Source: Mortierella sp. BCC40632
Lineage: Eukaryota; Mortierellomycota; Mortierellomycetes; Mortierellales; Mortierellaceae
NCBI GenBank assembly: GCA_011634665.1
Contig: WAEK01000006.1
Span: forward strand, 1,558,501-1,622,500
DNA length: 64,000 nt
Direction: 5' to 3'
Below the pieces are notes generated by a model. That model worked only from the letters and a program-made list of their open reading frames with translations, ran no database searches and had not been told where the DNA came from. Positions 23,427 to 36,940 of this stretch are shown here, piece after piece; position 1 is the first letter of the stretch, and each line of letters starts with the position of its first letter. The position numbers and the translations under genes were made by a program.

Positions 23427-25750
23427 ATGGTTATGGCAGTGAGTCTTTTCTTTTCTTTTCTTTTCTTTTTTGTTGTTGGACATCAAATGGAACAATGGCC
23501 CTGCAACAGTGATATCGCGGAAAAGGAAGCGCCTAAAATGAGAAGGACCCTGTTAGGTCAAGCATGTCCAACCAATTGTCGACTCCTAACTCAATTCTCG
23601 ATGGGGGGAGAACTCCCATCACTTTTCATATTTTTTTTCTTTCTCTTCTTTCGCTTCTTTCTCTTTTTTTCTTTTTCTCTCTCTCTCTGTTGACATTAGA
23701 GTCTCTTCGGGCTTGCAGCCCCAGTCGACATCGAAATCCGTTTCAATGGCCAAGAACAGAGGAAGCAGATTGAAGCCAAGGTGGACAAGGACAGGAGGGA
23801 AAAGTTTCCATTGTACTTTGATGGCGAAACAGTTGCAGGCAAGGTAAACAACATCAACAACATTACAAGAATAAGAATCATCCTCATTGAACAGTGAGAG
23901 TGAGAATGAGAGAATATATGCGTGTGAGAAAAAAAAAAAAAAAAAAAAGGAGAGAGAGAGAGAGAGAAAAAAAAATGACCAGGAACCAGGATGCTGCCAC
24001 GTTTACAGCTGTCAAACCAATTCATCTAGCTCTGTCCCAAAAAGTCGACCTGATGGAGAAAAAAAAAAAGCGGACCCCCCCACACACACCCAATGCAGGA
24101 GTCTCTTTAGTCCCGCGAACTTGGCATGGACACGTGTGATTCTGACCGTTTACTCGCTTTTTTTTTTTTTTCTATATTCGCGTGTCCGTCTCTTCCCCCC
24201 CCCCTTTTTTTTTTTTTTTTTCTTTGACTCGCACGCTTTTAGATCAATATCCGGGCCAGAGATGGTAAAAAGGTGGAGCACAATGGCATCAAGGTCGAGT
24301 TTGTTGGAAGCATAGGTAATTGAAAAAAAAAAAAAGCAACGGTGTCAATTTGTCCTCTTTAGCCTCAAAGAAGAAAACAGCCCTTGTTGTTGTTGTTGTT
24401 GTAGCTGTTGTTTTCCCTCTTTTAACCTTCCTTGGAAACCAAACAAATGATAGAATTGTTTTACGATCGCGGCAATCATTACGAGTTCAGGACTATGCAG
24501 CAAGAATTGGCTATGCCTGGTGAACTTCGCAACAATGCCACATTCGACTTTGAGTTCAAGAATGTGGAGAAGCAATATGAGAGTTATCATGGAATCAACG
24601 TCAAACTGAGGTACTGGGAACAGTCATATGTATTGTGTTTTTTTTTTCTGATGTAGGAGGAAGAAGGATGTCGAGATCTGACATCTCTTTCTTTGATCGA
24701 TCTTTCCATCTCTGGATCTTCTCCATCTCTTATCCTTTATGAAATGAAATGAATTGGATGCGGAACAGATACTTTGTAAGGGTAACTGTCTTGCGTCGTC
24801 TCTCGGATGTGGTCAAGGAGCAGGATATTTGGGTCCATTCCTATGTCATGCCAGCAGACGGTAACAATTCGATCAAGATGGAAGTCGGTATCGAGGATTG
24901 TCTTCATATCGAGTTTGAATACAACAAGTCGAGGTACGCCCAAATCACCCTTTTGTGTGTGTCGAGTATCGAGTAGCGGAAGAGAAAGGAGACTCGATGT
25001 AAATATCAAGGCTGACATATCAAATTCTTTATTATTTTTTTTCCCCCCTTGGGTCACAAGGTACCATCTCAAGGATGTTATTGTGGGCAAGATCTATTTC
25101 TTGCTGGTCCGCATCAAGATCAAGCATATGGAGCTATCCATTATTCGACGGGAGACAACAGGAGCACCACCCAACCAGTACAATGAGAGTGAAACGATTA
25201 CAAAGTTTGAAATCATGGATGGTGCACCTGTTCGTGGAGAGACGATTCCTATCCGTCTCTTCTTGGGTGGCTTCGAACTCACGCCCACTTTCCGGGATGG
25301 TAATGAATGGCTCGAGACACGCCGCCTTTTATTATATATCATTGTTATTGTTTTTGGGCTTTTATTCCTGGTTCTTGTCATGTGAAAAGGAATGATCTAA
25401 CCTGGCTTTGTTCCCCTACTCTCCTTATTTATTATTATTTTTATTTTTATTATTCTTTTGAAATAGTCAACATGAAGTTCTCGGCGCGCTACTACCTCAA
25501 CTTGGTGTTGGTAGATGAAGAGAACCGTCGTTATTTCAAACAGCAAGAGATCACAATCTTCCGGCGCCGAGGTATGAGGCCTTTTTTTTTTTTTTTTTTT
25601 TTTTTATTATTGGTGGCAAGAAAGGCTCTCCTTCATTGTTCTATTGCTAAAATGTCTGATTTTTTTTCTTTTGCCTTTTCATTTATTATCGATAGCAGAT
25701 GATGAGACTGAGGATCCCCCTACACTGGGACAAGGACAGCTTAAGATGCC

Positions 25751-25754
<4 letters not shown>
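23427..25754 (+). CDS. VPS26: Retromer subunit VPS26
   Basis: An arrestin-fold subunit of retromer which, with VPS35 and VPS29, recycles cargo from endosomes to the Golgi. Eight exons join in phase: 23427-23438 (Met-Val-Met-Ala), 23700-23843, 24243-24315, 24454-24610, 24769-24933, 25061-25299, 25467-25571 and 25696-25754, giving 317 residues. Landmarks are PVDIEIRFNGQEQRK, LYFDGETVAGK, HNGIKVEFVGSIELFYDRG, DIWVHSYVMPADGNNSIKME, DVIVGKIYFLLVRIKIKHME, IPIRLFLGGFELTPTFRDVN and KQQEITIFRR. The last acceptor is ambiguous: AG at 25694-25695 and another at 25697-25698 would include or omit one Ala. Length and order match the family, and nothing is missing. Confidence 0.95.
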
Positions 25755-25782
<28 letters not shown>

Positions 25783-25994
25783 AAGCGGCACCATTTTCGG
25801 GACCACTTGGATAGACAATATAGTAAGATGCTACACTAGGAAGCGATCACTTGCTATTCAATTTTTTTTTCTTTTTTTTTCCTGGCAAGACAAGACAAAA
25901 AAGAAAGAAAGAAAGAAAAAATAAGAAAGAGGAGGGGAGAAAAAAAGGGCAGGATTGAGACCTTTTTATTATTAAATTTTCAAAGAAAAAAAAA

Positions 25995-26027
<33 letters not shown>

Positions 26028-26115
26028 AAGAGTGAAAGAAAAAAAGAAAAAGAAAATGTAAGCACTGACTATTAGTGAAAAAAGGAGTGTAAAAAAAAAA
26101 AGCACTGACTATTTT
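25755..26115. other. Convergent spacer, VPS26/repeat protein
   Basis: A- and T-rich DNA with an A26 run directly after the VPS26 stop, an A21 run and (GA)n at about 25986-26028. No gene is seen. Confidence 0.8.
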
Positions 26116-28293
26116 CTATGAACGGTCCTCTTGGAACTGCATCTCAAGATTGACTGAACCATTGTCTCTCAGTCCAAACCACTTGGGAAGCTTATAATCA
26201 CGAGGACCTTCACGACCTGTCTGGAAGACATTCTTGAGCGAGATCTTGGTCTCACCAATCTTGTCATTAAAGAACGTATCCTTGTCCACGACTCGGACAT
26301 AGAGCGAATCTTGACCGGGTTGAACATAGAATCGGAAAGTCTCTCCATAGACTGGGTTCAATCCCTTACCGGGCTTGGAACGGATCTTGTATTTCTTGTT
26401 GAGCCAAAGTTCGACAAAGGGATCATTCTTGCCAAGCCAATCCTTGTTTCGAAGATTGGTGGCATAGTTGAGTTTAACATAGAGATTACCCTTGTTACGG
26501 GTCGCAGTCACGGACGACTCGGGATGTGTACCGTTTATGGGGACGGGTTCATCAAGCTTGACTCGAGCTACAGTAGGTTCGGGAGCAGGCATCGTGGTGG
26601 TTGGGACGGGATCGTCACGCTTCATGTGTTCATGATGTTCCATGCATCCAGCACCTGGGGTTGGCTCTGGCATAGCAGAAGTTGTTGGGACAGGCTCAAC
26701 AGGGTCGTCACGCTTGATATGGCCACTATATGGAGTTGGCTCTGGAGCTGGAGCATCAGTAGTGGTTGGGACAGGCTCAACAGGGTCGTCACGCTTGATG
26801 CGACCGGCATATGGGGTTGGTGCTGGGGCCTCAGTGGTAGTTGGGACAGGTTCAACAGGGTCGTCTCGCTTGATATGACCATCATGAGGAGTTGGCTCTG
26901 GAGCTGGAGCATCAGTAGTGGTTGGGACAGGCTCAACGGGATCTTCACGTTTGATGCGACCGGCATATGGGGTTGGCTCTGGGGCTGGAGCGTCAGTAGT
27001 GGTTGGGACAGGCTCAACGGGATCTTCACGTTTGATGCGACCGGCATATGGAGTTGGTGCTGGGGCCTCAGTGGTAGTTGGGACAGGTTCAACAGGGTCG
27101 TCGCGCTTGATATGACCATCATGAGGAGTTGGCTCTGGGGCTGGAGCGTCAGTAGTGGTTGGGACAGGCTCAACAGGGTCGTCGCGCTTGATATGACCAT
27201 CATGAGGAGTTGGCTCTGGGGCTGGAGCGTCAGTAGTGGTTGGGACAGGCTCAACAGGGTCGTCGCGCTTGATATGGCCGCCATATGGAGTTGGCTCTGG
27301 GGCTGGAGCGTCAGTAGTGGTTGGGACAGGCTCGTCGCGCTTGATGTGTCCAATGGATGGCTCTGGCTCAGGTCCAGGGTGAGGAACGGTGGGCAATGGC
27401 TCAGGAATAGGATCGTCACGCTTCTTATGGCCGATAATAGCTGATGGCTCAACAATGGGAGTGGTGGTAGGAACATCATCGCGCTTGACATGGTCAACAC
27501 TTGGAGTTGGCTCAGGAGTTGGCTCAGGCATAGGAGTGGTCGAAACGTCATGGTCGCGCTTGACATGACCAACAGGAGATGGCTCTGGGACGGCGGTGGT
27601 AGTGGAAGCATCATCGCGTTTGAAGAAGAAGAAGCGTCTGTAGCCCATGGAAGGCTCAGGAGCGGCAGTGGTAGTCGGGATGGGATCTTCACGCCTGACA
27701 TGACCAGCGCTTGGAGTTGGCTCAGGCATAGGAGTGGTCGAAACATCATGGTCACGCTTGACATGGCCAGCATCATGAGATGGTTCTGGGGCAACAGTGG
27801 TAGTGGAAGCATCTTCACGCTTGAGGAAACGTCTAAAGCCCATGGGAGGCTCCGTAGTCGTTGGGACAGGCTCTACAGGATCATCACGCTTGACATGGCC
27901 AGCGCCTGGAGTTGGATCAACAATAGGCGTGGTGGGGACATCATCGCGCTTGACATGTCCAGCACCAGCAGAAGGCTCGGGGACGGCAGTAGTGGTGGGA
28001 GCAGCATCATCGCGTTTGAAGAAGAAGAAACGTCTAAAGCCCATGGAAGGCTCCGGAGCAGCGGTGCTGGTTGGGACAGGGTCCTCACGCTTGACATGAC
28101 CGGCACCCGGAGTCGGCTCCGTGACGGCACTAGTGGTCGGGATGGGGACATGATCGTCGCGTCTAATGAGAACACCACCTGGAATGGTGTCGTTGGGCAT
28201 TTTAGGGGGGTCTTCGAATTCGATGCAAGAGGTTGCAGTCGAATGGGTGGCCAGGAAGGCCATGGCCATGATGGCAACTGAGGAAAGCCTCAT
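26116..28293 (-). CDS. Secreted multi-dibasic repeat protein with C-terminal C2 domain (KEP-like)
   Basis: A single-exon gene for 725 residues. A signal peptide spans about residues 1-21. From about 44 to 590 the protein is built of Pro/Thr/Glu-rich units, each closed by a dibasic pair followed by an acidic residue: I count 22 [K/R]R-[D/E] junctions and one altered copy (KLDE). The central units are 27 residues long and nearly identical, for example DDPVEPVPTTTDAPAPEPTP followed by HDGHIKR. Three units end instead in a Met-Gly-Phe/Tyr-Arg-Arg segment with runs of Phe before KR. Residues about 602-725 form a C2 domain (NLYVKLNYATNL, KDWLGKNDPFVELWL, VRVVDKDTFFNDKIGE) with the calcium-ligand Asp residues apparently kept. 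Known fungal repeat precursors cut by Kex2 have the repeat design; the added C2 domain is unusual. Function unknown. A TATA box lies about 115 bp upstream. Confidence 0.9.
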   Translation of the reverse strand: MRLSSVAIMAMAFLATHSTATSCIEFEDPPKMPNDTIPGGVLIRRDDHVPIPTTSAVTEPTPGAGHVKREDPVPTSTAAPEPSMGFRRFFFFKRDDAAPTTTAVPEPSAGAGHVKRDDVPTTPIVDPTPGAGHVKRDDPVEPVPTTTEPPMGFRRFLKREDASTTTVAPEPSHDAGHVKRDHDVSTTPMPEPTPSAGHVRREDPIPTTTAAPEPSMGYRRFFFFKRDDASTTTAVPEPSPVGHVKRDHDVSTTPMPEPTPEPTPSVDHVKRDDVPTTTPIVEPSAIIGHKKRDDPIPEPLPTVPHPGPEPEPSIGHIKRDEPVPTTTDAPAPEPTPYGGHIKRDDPVEPVPTTTDAPAPEPTPHDGHIKRDDPVEPVPTTTDAPAPEPTPHDGHIKRDDPVEPVPTTTEAPAPTPYAGRIKREDPVEPVPTTTDAPAPEPTPYAGRIKREDPVEPVPTTTDAPAPEPTPHDGHIKRDDPVEPVPTTTEAPAPTPYAGRIKRDDPVEPVPTTTDAPAPEPTPYSGHIKRDDPVEPVPTTSAMPEPTPGAGCMEHHEHMKRDDPVPTTTMPAPEPTVARVKLDEPVPINGTHPESSVTATRNKGNLYVKLNYATNLRNKDWLGKNDPFVELWLNKKYKIRSKPGKGLNPVYGETFRFYVQPGQDSLYVRVVDKDTFFNDKIGETKISLKNVFQTGREGPRDYKLPKWFGLRDNGSVNLEMQFQEDRS
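26690..27330 (-). repeat. 81-bp tandem coding repeats
   Basis: Near-identical 81-bp units, with some shortened to 75 bp, encode the 27-residue block of the secreted repeat protein. The copies match at silent positions over long stretches, which points to recent duplication or gene conversion. Older, diverged units continue to about 28170. Confidence 0.85.
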
Positions 28294-28919
28294 GATGAGG
28301 ATAGTTGAAGATGAAGATTGAGGAGTGAAGCCAGGAGAGGCGAGCTAGGTGAGGATTGAGAGAGCAGCGGTGGATGAGTGAAGATTTCTAATGGGCCCTT
28401 GGGCCTTTTATACCTGGAATCCGGAAAGAAGCACTGTACAGGATTCTATCGCTGCAGACAAGTCAGACTGAAACGCATAGGGTTGTCCGATCAAAGTTGT
28501 TTTGTGTTGCATATCACTCAAAATATCGAGAACTTTGACGGATTCAGTTCCAGAGGTGGGTGCTGTGGGCGTAGCCAAGGTGACAGCTCTGGGCTTGGTA
28601 GGCTGGATAGAACACGTTGGGGACTGGCTGAAGCACCCGAATCCTGCTGTGTTGTCTAAGAAAGCGAGGCGATAGATTAGGCGACGCGAAGGGGGCCTCT
28701 CTAGACGTTGGACGTGGACGTAGACGTAGACGTAGTCAAAGGCGTAGGCAATGGCATAGTGCGAGCAGGCACCGAGTGTGACTCAGTGACTTGCAACATT
28801 AACGAAAAACTCCGGGAGTGGAAAGCAGTGGTTGGGCCTATCCTATTGCTCTCCCTCCCTCTCTCTCTTTTTCCCATTCACTCTCTCACTCTCTCCTTTC
28901 ATTGATTCTTGATCCAACC
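28294..28919. other. Divergent promoter, repeat/C2 gene and TyrRS
   Basis: Upstream DNA shared by the two divergent genes. It includes the TATA element at 28406-28412, a short GACGTA-type tandem at about 28709-28735 and a CT-rich leader before the TyrRS start. No gene is seen. Confidence 0.75.
28406..28412 (-). promoter_or_regulatory. TATA box of the repeat/C2 gene
   Basis: The minus strand reads TATAAAA about 115 bp upstream of the ATG at 28293. It is the only clear TATA element near this start. Confidence 0.6.
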
Positions 28920-31498
<2,579 letters not shown>

Positions 31499-31691
31499 TC
31501 ATAGAGTAACAAGGGGAAAAAAACCAGTCGATAAACTATTAAAAACTATGAGAAAAGGCTGGCCATTCCCCCCTCCCCTTCTTTTTGGTCAAGTAAACAT
31601 AGTTTCTAAATGAGTATCGTCAAGTATTTACATCAAAGGCTCGCAAACGAAAGAGAACGAGAGAGAGAAAAATAACATGAGGGCCTTCCTA

Positions 31692-32837
31692 TCACGACCG
31701 TTTTTGAGTGACCGTGGGCCAAGAATCGAACAGAGCTATGACATCTTCGCCTTCAGTTCCAGCAGACTCTTTGCCACTCTGAGCTACAGTGACCCACTCG
31801 ACGCCATCATTATTGGACTTTGCTTTAACCATGTCCTTGTAGAGATGATCCGGACCATACCAAGCAAGTCCAATCTCATCCGGATTCACAACACCCTCCT
31901 CCTGATCCCGATGGAAACGAGAGCGACCGATGAAGCGTGCAATATTATCGAGCGCAACACGACCCGAGTTGAGGAAGGAAAAGATTTGATGGACATGAAC
32001 CATGTCGGTATACGTTTCGATCCGGGTCAACTTGTCTGGATTCTCGAGTCCGATACGATGCGCGTACAGCCTATTGTCATCCATGAGGCGATCGTGCGTT
32101 CCCGTTTGCTAGAAAGAAAGAAAAAAGAGGCAATGGTGTTTGAGAATTGGAGGATGTCCTACCTCGCCTTCGCCTCCATATGTCGGGGGTGCATTAGGAT
32201 GCGGCTGTCGCGCGCGCGACTGAACATCTGAAAGTATACCCCTTAGTCACTTACCACCAAAGTGTTTGTCATGTTCGAGACGTTGGCATGATGGACAGGG
32301 ATGACGAGTGGGTGCTGGACCAAGTGTCGGTACCATTCCCATTCCCTCTCCTTACCCAAAGCGTTTCTTGCATTGGGTACACAGTCGACTTCTCCACAGA
32401 CGTAAATGTTGGCAAGGTTTATCTATGTAAACGCGTGAATATGTTTGTGTATGCAAGTGGGTGAGTAGGTGAGTGAGTGAGCGGGTGAGTGAGTGAGTCA
32501 GGGAGTGAGTGCTGTGTGTTGATCAAGCGTTTGTGCGAGTGTCAAACAAGGGTCCACGATTAGAATGAGACATCCTCAACCCTGTCTGAGAACAAGCAAC
32601 AGATGCGAGAAGAGGGATAGAGAATGTATGCATTTGTGTGTGTGTGTGTATGTGTGTGTGTGTGCAGAAAGTGAGTGAGTGAGAACGAGGAAAAGAAGGA
32701 CTCACTGTCTTGAAATTCATAAAGTCTTGCTTGTCAAAAGGTGATGGACCGAGAGGACCGGGGCAATAGCAGTAATGCCTCTCTCGACGCGCAGCTGGCA
32801 GAGAGGAGGTGACGTCTGCCCATGCCTGGTTTGTGTT

Positions 32838-32870
<33 letters not shown>

Positions 32871-34221
32871 AAATGGGTCTTAAACTGGTCAACGCCTTTC
32901 TCTCTCTCACTCTCTCTCTTTCCTTCCTTTCATGATCGTTGGAAGCCATGCTGTTACACCAGGACAAGCAGGGATGCAGGACACTCTTTTTCTTCCTCTT
33001 TCATACCGACAAGAGCAGGGTCGCGTGGGGCAGGACAAACTTGGGGGTCACGGATGGCTGGACGTAGTTATTCATGTACAAGCCAAAGGCAGCGGCCAGA
33101 TTGGCACCGGCAGAGTCACCACCCACCACCAGATTTCTGGGGTCAATAGGAATGCGCTCTCTTGCTGAGGCGCTTGTCAGGCGGATGGCTTCATGATCTG
33201 GTTGCGTCAGATACAGATAAGCTGCCAAGGCATCGTGGATCGCTGCTGGGAAAGGGTGCTCGGGCGGCATCCGGTAGTCAACAGAAAAGATTCTGGTTCC
33301 AGGCCCGATAGCCTTGGCCATACGACAGAGCATGCCCCGGTGTGAGGCTGGGGAGAGGAAGGCGTGCCCGCCGCCATGGAAGTAGAGGACAACAGTCTTG
33401 CTTCGTGACCTTGGGTCTTCAGCATTACTTGGGCCCGTAGCCTCGATCCACTCACCTGAAAGCAGGTACTCGCCGTTCTTATCAAAATGTCCAACTTCCT
33501 CAGGAATGTTGGCCAAACGTGCATGCGGGCCGAATGCGGGTGGGTGCATTGATTCGAGGTACTCTGGACTGGGGTTCAGCGGATCATCCGAGCAGCCGCG
33601 CAGATCGAGGTCATGTTGGATAGGAGCCAGCGTTGCTCGTTCATACCGGAGGAGCGGTTCGAGTCGAACCCTGAACTGGACCTTATGCTGGACCTTGATC
33701 TGACGCATGAAATAAACATGCAGCGGTATTGTCGCCTCGATGAAATGACCAATAAACCGGATCTGGGACGTAGTCCGGAAACTCGAGGCTGCCGAGCGTG
33801 CAAAGGCCATCATGATGGTAAAGATCCAGTTCCAATGCAAGGGATGCTGTTTTGATGGGTGCTGGAACCGGGTCACAATCAAATATGGGAGTTCGATGCA
33901 GTGAAGCCGAAGAAGTGACCAGGTGACCGAGACGATAAAGCGGATGAGGAAGCCAATGTCGCGTGGTCGGCAGAGGATACCTTTAAGATAGGCACGCTGG
34001 AGGAGAGTCGGCTTGGGGTACGGGCGTCGGAGTGGTCGTTTCTGGTGCTGTTGCAGCAACTGATCGTGAAGGTGGTGAAGGGATGGCAAAGGTGGCATGG
34101 AAGATGCATTGGTGTGACCCTGGCTGTCTCTGTTCTCCACACTGTCTGGCTCAGCAAGATGATCAACCAGAGCTCCGGTTCGAGAGTAAAGCACAGGGGA
34201 GCCACGTCGAGAGGGATTCAT
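31692..34221 (-). CDS. HSL-family alpha/beta hydrolase (steryl acetyl hydrolase/lipase-like)
   Basis: Predicted esterase or lipase of the hormone-sensitive-lipase class (alpha/beta hydrolase fold-3). Five exons are proposed: 34221-33007, 32825-32706, 32422-32255, 32219-32163 and 32108-31692, giving 658 residues. The oxyanion motif YFHGGGHAF is at about 280, the nucleophile motif GGDSAGAN at about 369, a likely catalytic Asp in THDRLMDD at about 526-531 and a likely His in DMVHVHQIF at about 558-560. The N-terminal 200 residues include hydrophobic segments (GFLIRFIVSVTWSLLRLHCI and WNWIFTIMMAFARSAASSF), so the enzyme may be membrane-anchored. Introns 1 and 2 are clear. Intron 3 is only 35 nt (32254-32220) in the model that keeps phase and avoids a stop; an alternative boundary is possible. 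Substrate unknown. Confidence 0.86.
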
Positions 34222-35902
34222 TGTGTGGCTGGATGCTCAGGGCTGGTAGAAGAGAGTGGGAAAGGTGAGCGGATGAGGAAGAGGAAAGAAGGAAAGAGAA
34301 AAAAGAGTGAAAGAGAGAGAGAGAAAAAAAAAAAAAAAAAGGCCCGACGAGATAAACAAGGGGGGAAAGGAAAGCAAAAGCGCGCGCCCTCATTTGTGCC
34401 CAGGTGGTGGTGGGTGGGTGGTCGTGCCCATTTTCACGCGGCAACCCCATCTCTCTCTCCACAACCACCTCTTCCCACCGATGAACACAAAATAACTGTG
34501 AGTGTGAGAACGTGCGAGAACTGTTTGGAGAGTGAACACAAATGGAATGTCTTCGTCTGCCCCCTTTCCCTCGGCTGGGAAGCTTAGTTGTACACTTTAT
34601 GGCAATACTCGCCAGTGCTTGGCTGCTCTTCGTCGCCAAGGCTCATCTACAATTTCTTGCAACTATGGGTTTCCTTGGTGCCCACTCCTGATATCCACTT
34701 GGCATCCAGCCTGCTGGGCCAGGGGAGAGAAAAGGCATTTTATTTCGTGTTCCTGCTGGGGTAGAAGGTCCAAACCCACAAATGTTCAATCGATACTGTA
34801 CCATGAAAACTCGGCATATCTTGGCATGATCCTTGAGGAAGAGGAAGTCTACCTGATCTTGCATCAATTGTTTCTCTTAGTTCTCATAGAGATGTCGTTG
34901 GCCATTGGCACCTATTTGCTTGTGAAAGCCAAGAGTCGCACCCAGCAAGGACCATGCTATATGTCTGCATTGGAGTTCTCCACTGCGGCCTGTGATTCTA
35001 GGGGGCTGGTGGTGAAAAAGGAGATTGGGTGGACTCGATACTTGATGGAACATGTGTAGGCCAAAGCACTTCTAGGGAAGCGACAGTGTTATCCAGAATG
35101 ACGTGTATTTGCCCTACAATCCTTTCTAGGCCAACAGATCATACCAGCAAGAAGATCCATTTACCCGTTTATCTTCTTGGGAATCTTGAGTAGAAAAGAG
35201 TCTGGCTCAAGGGAAACAGAGAGCACGAGCCTTTGGGCAGAGACTCTTCGAACTGGCCCACCAGGTGTCCAATTCAACTCCGAATCTCTTATGTATATCA
35301 ACCTTTAATGCTTGAGGATCTTTATGGTGGTTTTTCTTCTCTTGCCCTGTTCATTCCTGCCTGAACCGCAAACAATGGCTAGACTACATTTATAGCACCT
35401 TTTCAGAGACTGTGTTGAAAGGAGTAGACAGCCGTAGTTGTATTGGTGATTGGTAGTCGACATGAAGTCTTACATCCTCATATCCTCATATTCGATACTA
35501 GGAGGCATCCTTCAATAATCACTACAGGTGGGTAGTCTTGTATACTTGTTTTTACTCGCTATGCATACATCCTGAGCCATCGATCCTCTGAAGCCTCCAA
35601 CATATAGTTGACTGTTGAGGAAGAGGTTTAACAAAAAGACATTCACTTTCTACTCTCAGGGCACTCTGAACTGTTGAGAGGCTGGAGTATCCCCTTTTTC
35701 GAGTCAAGCTATGAAGCCACGTGATTCTTGGTCTGATGGCGGTCTGGCCACTTTCATCCTTTGGCCTCACTACACCACACGCGTTCGCCACGCACATCAA
35801 GCACCCGACAACCATCAAGTCAAGGAACCAGGATCCATCAGATCAGGTCAATCCAACTAACCATCAACAAAAGGAATCCAAAAACACCAATATATTTAGT
35901 CA
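34222..35902. other. Divergent spacer without a recognised gene
   Basis: Upstream DNA of the hydrolase (GA-rich to about 34340), then ordinary-complexity DNA. A 175-codon plus-strand frame (34532-35059) has a composition unlike a conserved protein and no splice or family support. It could be decayed sequence. The Get5-like gene begins at 35903. Confidence 0.55.
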
Positions 35903-36940
35903 ATGGCTTCTGTCGAGGAATCACAGTTCATCTCCCAGTTTTTGGCTGTTTACTCTGGATTGCCCACCAAGTATCCGGCTGATTACATCCCATCCAATGC
36001 TGCTCCTTCCTGGTCATCCAAGGTAACCAGGAAACCAGGCAGATGATCTGGCTCATCTAGGTCTTTGTCATGGCCTACCTAATGAACTAGAGTCTGTGGC
36101 TCGAATATGTACTCTGCATCTCGACATGAACTTAGCATTAACCTTGCCCATCCATATTTATGTCGACAGAGAGCTACTTTTGAACGGCCTGCTCGACCTG
36201 TCAAGGCTGACACTATCCAAGGAGGTTGGTAGCATCTCCCTCTCTCTTTTCCTCTCTCTCTTTTCTTTCTTTCTTTCTCTTTTTCTTTCTTCTATTGCTC
36301 TCCTTTTCCATTACGGAAATGGATCTTTCAAGAGTTCAGAGATATAACGAATTTTTTGGACCCTTTGTTGGTAGATATCCAAGTGACCATCAAGTCGCTC
36401 AAGTCCGGACAATGGACAGTGAATGTATCTTCCCAGGGAACAATTGCTGACCTGAAGCAGGCTCTCCAGACCGAGGCAGGCATCCAAGCAAATACACAAC
36501 GGTTGGTTTTGAAGGGCAAAGCTTTGGTTGACAACAAGAGTCTGAGCGAATACGGTCTGGGATCGGGATCCGTGGTTCATCTCTTTGCCAAGGCAGGCAC
36601 GAGTGTTCCCGCAGCCACTTCCTCGACAGCCCCAGAGGCAACTCCAGAGACAGCACCTGCCAAGGCCTCGCCATCACCATCAACTGCCCCTGACTCGGGT
36701 TCGGGAGCATCGACACCTTCGCACAAGCGTCCAGTCTTGACCACATACCGTGGATTGTCAGAGGCAGGCACAGAGGTTGCCAAGGATGCTGAGTTTTGGT
36801 ATTGGTTGAATGATCAGTTGAAGGAGCGGCTGGGATCGAAAGAGGATGCAGCGACGATGGTGAAGGGATTCCTGGGCCAGTATAGAGATCTTGTTGGAAA
36901 TGCAGGAACAAAGGAGATCGAAAACACACTCAAGAAGTAG
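35903..36940 (+). CDS. Get5/Mdy2-like ubiquitin-like protein (GET pathway)
   Basis: Likely the fungal Get5 (Mdy2, UBL4-like), which joins Get4 to chaperones when tail-anchored proteins are passed to Get3 for ER insertion. Three exons join in phase: 35903-36022, 36170-36224 and 36375-36940, giving 246 residues. The N-terminal part (SQFISQFLAVYSGLPTKYPA) resembles the Get4-binding region of filamentous-fungal Get5. A ubiquitin-like domain runs about 60-135 (IQVTIKSLKSGQWTVNV, then QRLVLKGKALVDNKSL). A Pro/Ser/Thr/Ala linker follows, then a helical C-terminal domain (FWYWLNDQLKERLGS) like the Get5 dimerization domain. Acceptor and donor choices fit phase, though the second donor (GTTGGT) is weak. 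Other UBL proteins are possible but lack these end domains. Confidence 0.82.

Noticed and set aside
26311..27444. 377-codon plus-strand frame opposite the repeat protein
   Set aside because: It is a mirror of the 81-bp repeats on the other strand. The true frame has a signal peptide, a C2 domain and a TATA box.
26622..27818. 398-codon minus-strand frame overlapping the repeat protein
   Set aside because: It is the shifted frame of the same repeats, with no signal peptide and no domain.
32455..32515. Array of GTGAGT-like strings inside the hydrolase gene
   Set aside because: It lies on the strand opposite to the gene, so it cannot act as splice donors. It is a GTGA microsatellite in intron 2.
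34532..35059. 175-codon plus-strand frame between the hydrolase and Get5-like gene
   Set aside because: Odd composition (Cys/Trp-rich at random), no homology recognised and no promoter signals. Kept only as spacer.
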